Assembly: GCA_943372645.1 (NCBI GenBank)
Contig: CALRZN010000004.1
Coordinates: 124,001 to 188,000, forward strand
DNA length: 64,000 nt
From: VBWE01 sp943372645
GTDB lineage: Bacteria > Bacteroidota > Bacteroidia > Palsa-965
Reading direction: 5' to 3'
Below, one piece after another: positions 9,045 through 19,100 of this stretch; position 1 is the first letter of the stretch; each line of letters starts with the position of its first letter. The notes under the pieces are model-generated. The model saw only the letters and a program-made list of their open reading frames with translations, made no database searches and was not told where the DNA came from. A program made the translations under genes and the position numbers.

Positions 9045-9599
9045 ATGCAGAAGACCCAAAAGTTTAAAAGCCTTTTCCTTTTTTGCCCGGCAATGTTGCT
9101 GCTCAGCGCCTGCAGCAGCGATACCAAGCCGGAAACCGATACTGCCGCAAAACAAAACACAACTGCTGTTACGGCAAACACAGGGAGCAATTCTCCGAAC
9201 GCAACCACCAGCGGGAAACGCAACACCTACCTCGATTCGTCGGTGCGCGGGTATGTGCTGGAAGGGTACACCCGCATGGACAGTTTTTCGGCAGCCAAAA
9301 AAGAACGCACGTTTCCGGGCAAAAAGCCGTTTGTGCGAACCACGTATAAATTTGATACCGAAAAAGTGTATTACAACACCGGCGTAACCGTTTCTGAATT
9401 TACAGCCATCGTCGGCGGTTTTAATACCGGCACCTACCAGGTTGCCGATGCACCCATGGATGGCATCGTGGTGCGCATGATTCCTGAAAACGGATACTGG
9501 TTTGTGCAGGCCAATGTGGCTTCCGGGTATATCAAGGAACGGATGACAGTGGATGTTTTGTTTATCCGCAATGAGCAGGTGGAAACGGTTGCGCAGTAA
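9045..9599 (+). CDS. Small lipoprotein, function unknown
   Basis: A 184-residue protein with a lipoprotein signal (lipobox LSAC near residue 22) followed by a low-complexity linker rich in T, A, N and S (residues 24-58) and a compact domain of about 120 residues with no motif recognised. A TATCTTTG box at 9001-9008 is a probable promoter. It is divergent from the bestrophin-like gene. It is followed by the repeat element at 9613-9797. Confidence 0.75.
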   Translation: MQKTQKFKSLFLFCPAMLLLSACSSDTKPETDTAAKQNTTAVTANTGSNSPNATTSGKRNTYLDSSVRGYVLEGYTRMDSFSAAKKERTFPGKKPFVRTTYKFDTEKVYYNTGVTVSEFTAIVGGFNTGTYQVADAPMDGIVVRMIPENGYWFVQANVASGYIKERMTVDVLFIRNEQVETVAQ

Positions 9600-9612
9600 C
9601 TGATTTTTATTC

Positions 9613-9797
9613 GATCTTATAAAATAAACAGCATAAAACTTAGCCTTTTATAAAATAGCTCGTATGCTGTGTTGGCAGTGGCAGGGGGCAGTGGCAGTCC
9701 GTGCGTTTTTCAGAAAAAGATACTGTTCCTTAAAACAGATGACTGCCACTGCTGACTGCTGCTGCCACTTATTCCAGGATGTTCAATTTATAAGATC
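9613..9797. repeat. Palindromic repeat element with GGCAGTGGCAG arms and GATCTTATAAA ends
   Basis: The element is bounded by an 11-bp inverted repeat, GATCTTATAAA at 9613-9623 and its complement at 9787-9797. Inside, an arm of iterated GGCAGTGGCAG words (9673-9699) faces a complementary arm of CTGCCACTGCTGACTGCTGC words (9741-9768). The whole lies between the lipoprotein and Hsp15 genes and encodes no recognisable product. The GATCTTATAAAA end also occurs at 32842 and 43384. Confidence 0.8.
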
Positions 9798-9820
9798 CGT
9801 TTTCTTAACTTTATCACCGC

Positions 9821-10192
9821 ATGAGTGAACACAAACGTATCGACAAATGGCTCTGGTGTGTGCGCCTGTATAAAACGCGCACGCTGGCCACCGAAGCGTG
9901 CAAGGGCGGGAAAGTAAAACTGAACGGTGAAGGCGTAAAACCTGCCAAAGAACTGAAACCCGGTGATGAAGTCAGTTTTAAATTCAGTATCATTACGAAA
10001 ACGGTGCGCGTGCTCGATTTTCCGCCGCAGCGCCTCGCCGCCAAACTGGTTGCCGGGTACATGGAAGATCTTACCCCCGAATCGGAGTACCAGAAACTGA
10101 AAAACATGCGTGAACTCGGGCCGCCCGTGTTTCACACCGGCAAAGGCCGCCCCACCAAACGCGACCGCCGTAAACTGGATGATATTTTTTAA
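9821..10192 (+). CDS. hslR: RNA-binding S4 domain protein, Hsp15-like
   Basis: A 123-residue protein with an S4 RNA-binding domain at residues 5-70 (RIDKWLWCVRLYKTRTLA.EACKGGKVKLNG) and a basic C-terminal tail (KGRPTKRDRRKLDD), the pattern of Hsp15/HslR. In Escherichia coli Hsp15 binds free 50S subunits carrying nascent chains and helps to recycle stalled subunits. Length and tail match the family. It is followed two bases later by the DUF493 gene, so both are probably cotranscribed with the peptidase downstream. Confidence 0.9.
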   Translation: MSEHKRIDKWLWCVRLYKTRTLATEACKGGKVKLNGEGVKPAKELKPGDEVSFKFSIITKTVRVLDFPPQRLAAKLVAGYMEDLTPESEYQKLKNMRELGPPVFHTGKGRPTKRDRRKLDDIF

Positions 10193-10194
10193 CT

Positions 10195-10467
10195 ATGGCT
10201 GAAGATCAGTTTAATGACCTGTACGAAAAACTTAAAACACTGGCCACGTGGCCGCATGTGTATATGTTTAAGTTTATTGTTCCGTCTGACAATAACCGCA
10301 TTGCCCGCGTTCAGGGCCTGTTTGATGAAAGCGCCGAAATTCAGACCAAGGAATCGAGCGCCGGAAAATACACGTCTATCACCATCCGCCAGGTGATGCT
10401 CAGTCCCGAAATGGTGATCGCCATTTACCGCGAAGCTGCGCAGATCGAAGGTGTGATGTCATTGTAA
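10195..10467 (+). CDS. DUF493 family protein (YbeD-like)
   Basis: A 90-residue protein with the DUF493 pattern: an N-terminal helix, then PHVYMFKFIVPSDN near residue 20 and SSAGKYTSITIRQVMLSPEMVIAIYREAAQIEGV to the end, a small ferredoxin-like alpha/beta sandwich that resembles regulatory ACT-like domains. The function of the family is not established. It starts two bases after the hslR stop and lies 18 bases before the peptidase, suggesting one transcript. Confidence 0.88.
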   Translation: MAEDQFNDLYEKLKTLATWPHVYMFKFIVPSDNNRIARVQGLFDESAEIQTKESSAGKYTSITIRQVMLSPEMVIAIYREAAQIEGVMSL

Positions 10468-10485
10468 CAAAACAAGTTTACCACC

Positions 10486-12648
10486 ATGAAACGTATTTTA
10501 CTCCTTTGTGCGCTGGCCCTTGCTACGGCATCATTTGCGCAGGATAAAGTGTTAACCATCGAAGAGGCCGTGCTGAAACAGCGCAGCACACTGGCCCCGC
10601 AGAAACTGGATCAGCTGAACTGGATTCCGGGCACCGATCAATATTATTACATCAAAAGCGACGGCACGGAAACATGGCTGTGGAGCGGTACACCCGGGCG
10701 CGGACAGGTGAAACAACTGCTTTCGCTTTCGGAACTGAACAAGGCGCTGCAGCTGGAAAAACCGTTGAAAACATTTCCTGCGCTGACGTGGAAAAATCAG
10801 GCACTGCTCGCATTTGCAGCCGGTGAAAAAAAATACACATTCGATCTTACGGCTAAAGCACTTGACGAACAGAACACGCGCGGCGGCGCCATGGATCATG
10901 CTGATGCGGCACCGCTTACCGGTTACATTGCGTACACGCGCGACAACAACCTGCTCATCCGAAAAGGCAACCAGGATGTGGTGGTAACACAGGAAGAAAA
11001 TGCGGGCGTGGTGTGCGGACAAAGTGTACACCGCGATGAATTCGGCATCAGCAAAGGCACCTTCTGGTCGCCTTCGGGCAAACAGCTGGCGTTTTACCGC
11101 ATGGATCAGACGATGGTAACGGATTACCCGATTATGGATCTGAATACACAGCCGGCAACCGTAAACATGGTGAAATACCCCATGGCCGGCGGAAAAAGCC
11201 ATGAAGTAACCATCGGTGTGTTTAATACCGAAACCGGTAAAACCGTTTACCTGAAAACCGGCGAACCGCGCGAACAGTATCTCACCAACATTGCATGGAG
11301 CCCCGATGAACAAAGCATTTATGTGGCCGTTTTAAACCGCGATCAGAATCACCTGTGGATGAACCGTTACAATGCTGTTACCGGCGCGTTTGAAAAAACG
11401 TTGTTTGAAGAAACGAGTGCGGCATATGTACACCCGATGCACCCGCTGAAATTTGTACCGGGCAATGCGAAACAGTTTGTGTGGATGAGCGAACGCGATG
11501 GATTGGATGCCCTGTACCTCTATGATACAAACGGCAAACTGATCCGCCGCCTCACCGAAAGCGATCCGACTTCAGGCAAAGCCATTCTTGTTTATGAGCC
11601 GCTGGCATTTTCGGAAAAAGGAAACATGCTCTATTTCACAGCAACGCCGATGGGAAATATTACCAAACAGTTGTATGTGGTAACACTTCCGGCAGGCAAA
11701 GTAACACAACTTACTACTGGTGAAGGCACGCATGAAATTACGTTCAACAGCAAGGCCACGTTTTACATTGATAATTTTTCGGCTGTTGATGTGCCCCGCA
11801 AACAATCCATCAGCAGCGCCGCAGGCAAAGTGCTGAACGTGCTGCTGGAAGCCGAAAACCCGCTGAAGGATTACAAACAGTGTAAAATTAAACTGCACAC
11901 CATTAAAGCCGCCGACGGTGCTACCGACCTGTGGTGCCGCACCATTTACCCGGCCAATTTTAACGAAGATGAAAAATATCCCGCGCTGGTGTATGTGTAC
12001 AACGGTCCGAATGTGCAGCTGATCAGGAACAGCTGGCTGGGCGGTGCAGACATGTTCCTCTATTACATGGCGCAGCAGGGTTACATCGTGTTTACGGTTG
12101 ACGGCCGCGGATCGGATAACCGCGGGCTTGGGTTTGAACAGGCCACGTTCCGCAAACTCGGCACCGTGGAAATGGACGACCAGGAAAAAGGCGTGCAGTA
12201 CCTGCGCAGCATTCCGAATGTGGACAGCAAACGCATTGCCGTGTATGGCTGGAGCTACGGCGGATTTATGACCACGTCACTCCTCTCACGCAAACCGGGA
12301 TTGTTTACCTGCGGCGTGGCCGGCGGTCCGGTAATTGACTGGAGCTACTACGAAGTAATGTACACCGAACGGTACATGGATACGCCGCAAACAAACAAAG
12401 AAGGATACGAAAACAACAACCTGCTGAATTACGTGGACAAACTGCAGGGCAAACTGTTACTCATTCACGGTACATCTGATGATGTGGTGGTGTGGCAGCA
12501 CAGCCTGCTCTACCTGAAAAAAGCCGTAGAAACCGGCAAACAAGTGGATTACTTTGTGTATCCCGGACACCTGCATAATGTAATGGGCAAAGACCGCGTG
12601 CATTTGCTGCAGAAGGTAGCGGACTATATTATTACAAATAATAAGTAG
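10486..12648 (+). CDS. S9 family dipeptidyl peptidase IV-like protease
   Basis: A 720-residue protein with a signal peptide (ends ASFAQ, residue 19), an N-terminal beta-propeller domain (about residues 50-440, DPPIV_N type) and a C-terminal alpha/beta hydrolase domain. The catalytic serine lies in GWSYGGF near residue 590, the aspartate in GTSDD near 665 and the histidine in GHLHN near 697. It should remove dipeptides, often Xaa-Pro, from the N-termini of peptides in the periplasm. Length and domain order match the family. The repeat at 12665-12812 follows the stop in place of a classical terminator. Confidence 0.93.
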   Translation: MKRILLLCALALATASFAQDKVLTIEEAVLKQRSTLAPQKLDQLNWIPGTDQYYYIKSDGTETWLWSGTPGRGQVKQLLSLSELNKALQLEKPLKTFPALTWKNQALLAFAAGEKKYTFDLTAKALDEQNTRGGAMDHADAAPLTGYIAYTRDNNLLIRKGNQDVVVTQEENAGVVCGQSVHRDEFGISKGTFWSPSGKQLAFYRMDQTMVTDYPIMDLNTQPATVNMVKYPMAGGKSHEVTIGVFNTETGKTVYLKTGEPREQYLTNIAWSPDEQSIYVAVLNRDQNHLWMNRYNAVTGAFEKTLFEETSAAYVHPMHPLKFVPGNAKQFVWMSERDGLDALYLYDTNGKLIRRLTESDPTSGKAILVYEPLAFSEKGNMLYFTATPMGNITKQLYVVTLPAGKVTQLTTGEGTHEITFNSKATFYIDNFSAVDVPRKQSISSAAGKVLNVLLEAENPLKDYKQCKIKLHTIKAADGATDLWCRTIYPANFNEDEKYPALVYVYNGPNVQLIRNSWLGGADMFLYYMAQQGYIVFTVDGRGSDNRGLGFEQATFRKLGTVEMDDQEKGVQYLRSIPNVDSKRIAVYGWSYGGFMTTSLLSRKPGLFTCGVAGGPVIDWSYYEVMYTERYMDTPQTNKEGYENNNLLNYVDKLQGKLLLIHGTSDDVVVWQHSLLYLKKAVETGKQVDYFVYPGHLHNVMGKDRVHLLQKVADYIITNNK

Positions 12649-12664
12649 TGTACTGATTTTTGAT

Positions 12665-12812
12665 TTTTTGATTTTCGATTTTTGATTGGATTTATCACAC
12701 GCCGTCTTCGACTATCGCCTTCCTGCATTCGCACGAACTGCGCACCGGAAGACAAGCTCAGACTGACGGGGTTTATATTTTACCAAAAGAATCAAAAATC
12801 GAAAATCAAAAA
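12665..12812. repeat. 23-bp perfect inverted repeat of GATTTTCGATTTTTGATT words with spacer
   Basis: Arms 12665-12687 and 12790-12812 are perfectly complementary and made of the iterated word GATTTTCGATTTTTGATT. They enclose a spacer of about 100 bases of higher GC content (12688-12789) in which TCTTCGACTATCGCC and CACCGGAAGACAAGC are visible but no gene. The element separates the convergent peptidase and DUF4421 genes. Its architecture (iterated-word arms around a unique spacer) parallels the elements at 9613 and 32842. Confidence 0.85.
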
Positions 12813-12840
12813 TGCGGGCCGGTAGTGCGGCAGGCTTTTT

Positions 12841-13944
12841 CTAAAGCAATTTATACCACTCGTTTTCCTGGAGCTTTTTCACCCATTTCCGTTTCTTGAA
12901 CGGGAAGCGGTAACCGATGTTGAGGTCTGTTGCAAAATAACGCGGCTCCACCACGAAGAACTGTGTATTGTACAGGTTGTAATCAATTTTAAAAGTGCCT
13001 GACATAAAGAAGTTTTTGCTGTTGAACCCCAGCGCGGCGCGGAAATCAGATGCAAAGCCCGGCCGCCAGCGCACAATGTCCTGGTCGAACAGGTTGGTGT
13101 GCAGGTAATGCCGCTGCATGTCAAGCCCGAGGTTCAGCGTCATGTTCAGGTACAGGCGTTTAAAAATAACAAGGTTGTACGTTGCACCCGGTCCAACCGA
13201 AAGCCCGGAAACATAAAACTTGTCGAGAAAACCCCACTCATCGTAAAAATAACGCGTCTGCAGTGGGAAGAACGTGTTGTTTGCAGAAAACCGGTACGAA
13301 TACAGATTGCCCATCATGAGCCACGAGCCCGCTGATTTTACCTGCCGGAACGTATTCGAATACGCTGCATTATACGAGAAGTGCCGCTTGTTGAATATAA
13401 AAAGTGTTTTGGCCCGCAACGAACGCACGCTCATATTGGGCGGATTAAAATACGGCGTTGAGTCCGCATAACCCGGCAGGTACCTCGGCGAATTAATGTC
13501 GTAAAAGCCCTGGTATTTGCGGTACGATGTTTCAATACGAAACCGGTACGCATTGAGCGAAACACTGAATGTGCTGTAATCCGTGTTGCCTTTCTTTTTC
13601 ACCGCAGAAGCTGTGGGCGGCGCGGATTTGATGCCAAACGAAAACGAAATTTTATCGAAATCAACAGCGAGACCGGTGGACACATTCGCATCCGCAATAA
13701 ACTGGTGCTTCGAAATTGCATTGGTATCCATCATATTCCCCTGGCTGAACCGCACATCGTACTGGCGGTATGACTGGTACAAGGTAATAATGAGCCGGTC
13801 GGGGTACTTGCGCACATAGTTCGTATCCTGCGTATTGCGGTACCGGCGCAGCGAATCGTGACGCTCTTTGCGGGTGGATTCCTGGGCGTGTGCGGTAAGC
13901 AGCAGCACCGAAAACAGGATTGTAAATATGCTTCGCTTTTGCAT
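12841..13944 (-). CDS. DUF4421 family outer-membrane beta-barrel protein
   Basis: A 367-residue protein with a signal peptide (ends TAHAQ near residue 20) and the DUF4421 pattern: DTNYVRKYPDRLIITLY near residue 40 followed by alternating amphipathic strands (FSFGIKSAP, YRFRIETSYRKYQGFYD, FSYNAAYSN, GATYNLVIFKRLYLNMTLNLG) ending in DLNIGYRFPF. It is probably a monomeric outer-membrane barrel of unknown function common in Bacteroidota. It is transcribed away from the lectin island and lies convergent to the peptidase. Confidence 0.85.
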   Translation of the reverse strand: MQKRSIFTILFSVLLLTAHAQESTRKERHDSLRRYRNTQDTNYVRKYPDRLIITLYQSYRQYDVRFSQGNMMDTNAISKHQFIADANVSTGLAVDFDKISFSFGIKSAPPTASAVKKKGNTDYSTFSVSLNAYRFRIETSYRKYQGFYDINSPRYLPGYADSTPYFNPPNMSVRSLRAKTLFIFNKRHFSYNAAYSNTFRQVKSAGSWLMMGNLYSYRFSANNTFFPLQTRYFYDEWGFLDKFYVSGLSVGPGATYNLVIFKRLYLNMTLNLGLDMQRHYLHTNLFDQDIVRWRPGFASDFRAALGFNSKNFFMSGTFKIDYNLYNTQFFVVEPRYFATDLNIGYRFPFKKRKWVKKLQENEWYKLL

Positions 13945-14092
13945 TTGGCGGAACGAAGATAAGAAAGTGGCGGGAGATGGAAACGGCAGTTACTGTGAAA
14001 AGCTTCTGCCTGCATTCACCCCGGCGATTTTTCTGAACCGGTGTTGCCGGATGAATAACACTATCCGCTGAAGTAAATAAATTGAACAGCCG

Positions 14093-15367
14093 CTACAGCA
14101 GAAAGTAAATACACCTGTCGGAGTAAATGGTAATTTCATATTCACAATCCAGGTATGACAAATATTTTTCGAATTTTATGCCAATCGCAGAATGTAATTC
14201 CTGATCGCCTGTTTGAAATTTAAAACACGGATCATAAACCCGAACAATTTTGCCGTTTTCAATGATACAGGCGATGTCATGGTAATCCAGTGAAACCGGG
14301 CCGGGAGTTGAAACCTGGCTTCCTAACGGCACCACATTGTATTTAAATTTCACTTTTCCGTTAACCGGATTGATCCGAAAAATCTTCACGCTGCAGCCAA
14401 TCGCATTTGCCAGAAACATGGTCATGTGAGCGATATCTGTACAGTCGACCTGCATTCCATTGCCATAGTTTTTTTGCAATAACTGGACGAAAGGAATACC
14501 GTAAAAGACAATCATTTCGGGAATATTCTTATAGCTTAACTTTTCAACTGCATAATTTGAAACAAACATGCCGTAGTTCAGGGGTATTTTATCCCTGAGT
14601 GTAATTGTGCTGATTTTTCTGCAAATTTCGGCAACCGCAGATTCGTTTTTTTTGAGATCATTCACAAAACTGCATCCAATATTGACCAGCACATCCCATG
14701 CATTATACGGGCCCGGCATCGCATTTTCCCAGGAAATACGGTTAAGCCATGGGTAGGATGGAACATCGATCGTAAGATTGATATTATAATTCATACATCC
14801 GATTTCTACCCACGTTTGTTTGGTCGGTTGAAAATACTCCCAATACAATTGAACTTTCTGATTACCCACTTTCTGGTTATGAAAAAAAGCGGATAAGTCA
14901 ATCGGCAAGGAAATGTAATCGGTGCATGAATCGTTTGGCTGGGGCGGGTTTCCGGCAATTGTATAAGCTTCGCTTATGTTAACCTGCCCCTGTATGGCCG
15001 GGCGTGGAGGTAAGTTTTCTTTGGTGTACTGATGCCCGTCAAGTACATAAGCCCTGACTGCTGTGCTGATTACGCCCCTGCTGACGATGAAAAAACTGCA
15101 CATCACGCTATAATTGCCTTGCTGTAAGCTGGAAACCGGGTATGCAACAGTACAAGAAGTTTCTGCCGAATCCACATTTGACAGATTACCATAAAGATGA
15201 ATGGCCTGGTTCGTTGTAACAGGTACTGCCGGGGATGTATTTCCACCGGAATCAAAGGAAAATTTTACGCCTAAAACTTCTACCTTGTAGATGTCTGCCG
15301 TTTCAGCTGTCTGAGCATCAGTAGTATGTGGTTTCATTTGAACTGTTTTTATCTTATCCTGTCGCAC
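14093..15367 (-). CDS. Transglutaminase-like cysteine-hydrolase protein without signal peptide
   Basis: A 424-residue protein. Residues about 20-230 look like beta-sandwich domains (SFDSGG.., VQLYWEYFQP.). The C-terminal part carries a papain/transglutaminase-type triad: Cys near residue 309 in VDCTDIAHMTMFLANAIG, His near 363 in DYHDIACI, and Asp near 378 in VYDPCF. Such domains hydrolyse or crosslink peptides. There is no signal peptide from the first ATG or from the in-frame ATG ten codons later, unlike most secreted transglutaminase-like proteins of the phylum. It follows the 168-residue gene on the same strand by 56 bases and they may form one unit, divergent from the sensor kinase. Confidence 0.65.
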   Translation of the reverse strand: MRQDKIKTVQMKPHTTDAQTAETADIYKVEVLGVKFSFDSGGNTSPAVPVTTNQAIHLYGNLSNVDSAETSCTVAYPVSSLQQGNYSVMCSFFIVSRGVISTAVRAYVLDGHQYTKENLPPRPAIQGQVNISEAYTIAGNPPQPNDSCTDYISLPIDLSAFFHNQKVGNQKVQLYWEYFQPTKQTWVEIGCMNYNINLTIDVPSYPWLNRISWENAMPGPYNAWDVLVNIGCSFVNDLKKNESAVAEICRKISTITLRDKIPLNYGMFVSNYAVEKLSYKNIPEMIVFYGIPFVQLLQKNYGNGMQVDCTDIAHMTMFLANAIGCSVKIFRINPVNGKVKFKYNVVPLGSQVSTPGPVSLDYHDIACIIENGKIVRVYDPCFKFQTGDQELHSAIGIKFEKYLSYLDCEYEITIYSDRCIYFLL

Positions 15368-15423
15368 AAATGGCCGGCATGAAATTTAATATTGATGAAA
15401 ACCGGTCACGCATTATCAGGTAG

Positions 15424-15930
15424 TTATACAAGAAAATCAACTGCAACAGGTTCTCCTGCACTGTCGTAAATAATAGCACAATTAACAGTTGAGTATAAAT
15501 CAATTTCAGTGTTGTTATTTAGGTACCATTGCTTGCATTTGTTATCGGATGAACCCGGTGTACAAACCTGCCCAAAATTCAACGGGTTAGGGAGAATCCT
15601 TAGCTTCAATGGTTCTGAGTGATTTTCTGGTGGGTAGCCTCCCCAATCGGAAACATCTATTACAGCCGGATCAATATCGTTGCCCATGCTTAGCAACGTG
15701 CCAGATGCTGATGTACCCGAGGATGATATATGATACTGAGGCGGATTATTTGTATTGCCAACATATGAAATATTCACAGCAGTGCCATCAGGATATTGAG
15801 AGGGATCAGGATTGGACAATTCACAAATTTGTCCTGCTACTGTTCCCCCAGGCTCTGTTCCGTCAAGTTTTGCTATACGAACGCCTCCGGACTGTCCGTT
15901 GCTTGTTGTTACTACTGTTCCAAATGCCAT
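15424..15930 (-). CDS. Hypothetical beta-rich protein
   Basis: A 168-residue protein with no signal peptide, no transmembrane helix and no recognised motif. It is rich in G, S, N, P and T, with three cysteines in a stretch (QVCTPGSSDNKCKQWYL and VNCAIIY). Composition resembles the small proteins downstream in the island. It is divergent from the sensor kinase; the 221-base gap between them holds two copies of a GTAnnnnTACGCA motif. It is probably the first gene of a two-gene unit with the transglutaminase-like gene. Confidence 0.6.
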   Translation of the reverse strand: MAFGTVVTTSNGQSGGVRIAKLDGTEPGGTVAGQICELSNPDPSQYPDGTAVNISYVGNTNNPPQYHISSSGTSASGTLLSMGNDIDPAVIDVSDWGGYPPENHSEPLKLRILPNPLNFGQVCTPGSSDNKCKQWYLNNNTEIDLYSTVNCAIIYDSAGEPVAVDFLV

Positions 15931-16007
15931 AATTTTATTTTTTTAAATTAATGCGTTAAAAAAACTGACTGCTGCAAACCTAAATCAATCTCCATCAATT
16001 TATCACC

Positions 16008-16043
16008 GTAGAAGTACGCAATTCCGTTAAGTAGAACTACGCA
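16008..16043. promoter_or_regulatory. Candidate operator: two GTAnnnnTACGCA direct repeats
   Basis: GTAGAAGTACGCA at 16008-16020 and GTAGAACTACGCA at 16031-16043 lie 23 bases apart (start to start), about two helical turns, in the gap between the divergent 15930 and 16152 genes. Each contains the palindromic core GTAnnnnTAC. A third copy is at 19966-19978. I infer a site for the NarL-type regulator encoded at 19218. Confidence 0.45.
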
Positions 16044-16151
16044 TTTTAATTGTTTTCTGTTATATTTAGCAATTGCAGATTATAGCGTATTGATTTTGTC
16101 TTCTGTAATAATAGATAACCAGAAACAAATTGCTGTCAGGGTACCGGGCCT

Positions 16152-19100
16152 ATGAAAATTTCCGTGTCATCATTTATTCGATTGCTCATCTGCACCATTC
16201 TATTCGTTCAACAGGTGTGCGCGCAGGTTGGCAATCCCTTTATCCGCAATGTTCCTCCGACAGCCTACCAGTCTGATTCATACAACAGCAGTCCGCAGAA
16301 CTGGTGTATCAACCAGGACAGCCGGGGAATAATATATCTTTCAAACCAGGATAATACATTGGCCTGGAACGGCAAAAAGTGGCGTACGGTGGAAGGGACA
16401 GCAGGCCGGTTATTCTACAAAACAGCAAAAGACAATGCCGGTGTGCTATATACCGGGGGGCTTGGCGACCTGGGCTTTTTTACCTGCGACAGTCTTGGAA
16501 AAAACAGTTTTATATCACTGCTACCGGAACTGAAAGGTGAAGCACGTCTTTTTGAAAAAATATTCAATATCGTTTCAGATGCCGGTGGCCGCATTTTCTT
16601 CATGGATAAAACATGGCTGTTTGTCTGGGACGGTAAAAAGATGCAGGCCTTTAAAAGTACAACCGCTTACCGGAGAGCGATGGTTTATGCAGGCAGGGTG
16701 TATATCCAGCAAAAAGATAACGGAATAAGCATGTTTACTGCCGACCGGTTCGAAACGGTGCCGGGCAGTTTCCGGCTGAACACTTTACAGGTAAAAGGAA
16801 TATCACGGGTAAACGAAACTGATACCAGCTTACTGGTCATAACTTATGAGCAGGGGCTTTACCGGTTCAGCGAACATGTACTGAATAAAATTCCATCGCC
16901 GCTTGATACTATTAAAGTATGGAATACCTGTGAACTGGCAGACGGCACAATTGCACTGGCTACTGCAGGTCACGGGTTATGCATTTTAAATAAAAAGACA
17001 ACTGCCGTTGAACAAATCAATGAACAGCACGGGCTTTATTTTAATGCCACCGTTTTTCCGGCTGCAGATGCTGAGGCGGGTACATGGGTGGCTTCCGGCA
17101 TTGGTGCAAGCCGTGTGGAATACCCGGCACAGATACGCAGCCTGAATACAACCCGGAAATCGAAAACGCAGGCGTTTGCAATGGCCCTGTACGACAACAA
17201 ATTATTTACAGGGATGAATGACGGCGGCTGGATACTTGATCTGAACCCGGGCAATCCTGTATTCAAAAAAATACCCGGGGTAAATGACCTTACCCGAAGC
17301 ATAATTTATTTTGACGATAAACTGCTGATTGCATCGGGGCAGAATGGTGTTTTTCTTTTTGACAGGCAGGAGAAAAAACAAGTGTTCAGCGGCAGCGCAA
17401 CTGCGCTGCTTCGTTCGTCTGCCGACCCCGGGAGAGTGTGGATCGGTACCGAAAACGGCCTCACCTCCATTTCCTGGAATGGAACAGCCTGGCAGGAAGG
17501 AACGCCGGTTGAAGGTTTTAATCACCCGGTTTACGATATTGCCGAACTGCCCGACGGCACCGTGTGGGCCGGGTTTACCACCATGAGCCGTGTTACGTTT
17601 AAAAACAATGCGCCGGGCAAACCTGCGGTAACCACCTTCGATTCCGCACAGGGCTTTACAGCGGATCATGGCGATTACGATTTGTTTATGCATGCAGGCA
17701 AACTGTATTTCGGAACCGGGCGCGGTATTTTTCATTTTGATGATACAAAACAAAAATTAGTGCCCGATGCCACGTTCGGCGAACGTTTTGCTGACAGGGG
17801 AAACGGGGCACACGCCATGGTGCATGACCTGTACGGCAATATATGGCTGTACGACAGTAAACGCACCGGTGTGTTGCGCAAAGACTCCCGCGGCAGCTGG
17901 CAGTGGAATGACCTGCCCCTGCGCCGTATGGACGACCAGGTGGTATGGAGCATTTACCCCGCGCCCGACAGCCTGATCTGGATCGGGACAAATACCACCT
18001 TGTATAGTTACGATACGCGCATAACCAAAAACTACCATGTTCCTTTTAATGCGTTGATTGACCAGGTGACGGTTAACGATTCGGATGTGGTATTTTATGG
18101 GAATTACGCCGGGCCGGATGGTTTACTTACACTCCGCCAGCCTGACCGTTACAAACCGGTACTGGCATGGGCACAGAATAAGATTTCGTTTTCATACACA
18201 GCCACTTCCTATGAATACCCGGAGAAAACCAGTTACAGTTACTGGCTCGAAGGGTTGGATGCGGGCTGGTCGCAATGGACACCGGAAAGCAATAAAAACT
18301 TCAACAACCTGCACGAAGGCACCTATACATTTCATGTGCGTGCCCGGAACCTGTTCGACACCGTAAGTGAAGAAGCTGCTTATACTTTTACAATCATGCC
18401 TCCGTGGTACCGCACTTGGTGGGCTTACCTGGCATGGGGCCTGGCGGGTGCAGGCCTGCTGCTGCTGCTGGTCCGCTGGCAGGTAAGGCGCGCCAATCGG
18501 AAAAAAAATTCGGAGCGCGAAGCTGAGCGGAAACAGCAACACATCCGCCTGGAAGCAACGGTTGAAGCACAGGAAAAAGAACGCAGCCGCATCGCAAAAG
18601 ACCTGCACGATGATATACAGGTTACCCTTGCATCGGCCAAAATGAAAATGAACATGATGCGTAACCTGCTGAAAAAACAGGGACTGGATGCGTCGCTTAC
18701 CGCGGAACCGGTAGAACTGGTGCAGGACGCGATTGAAAGTGTGCGTAACATTTCAAAAGACCTGATGCCGGTTACCCTCGAACGGCTTGGCCTGGTAACG
18801 GCCCTGCGAGAACTGTTCAGTAAAACCGACCAGGGTGAGGAGTTGCACACGACCGCCGAAGTAACCGGCACCGTTTACCGCCTGGCATTCAGCCGCGAGC
18901 TGGCCGTTTACCGCGTGTGCCAGGAACTGCTTGCCAATTCGCTAAAACATGCCGATGCCACCGTAATCAGCCTTCACCTGCATTTTGAAGAAGCCGCACT
19001 GGTTGTAACGTACACTGATAACGGCAAAGGCTTTGACACCACGAAGCAGGCAGTAAACAGCAGCGGCCTTGGTTTCCGGAATATGGAAATCCGTATCAGT

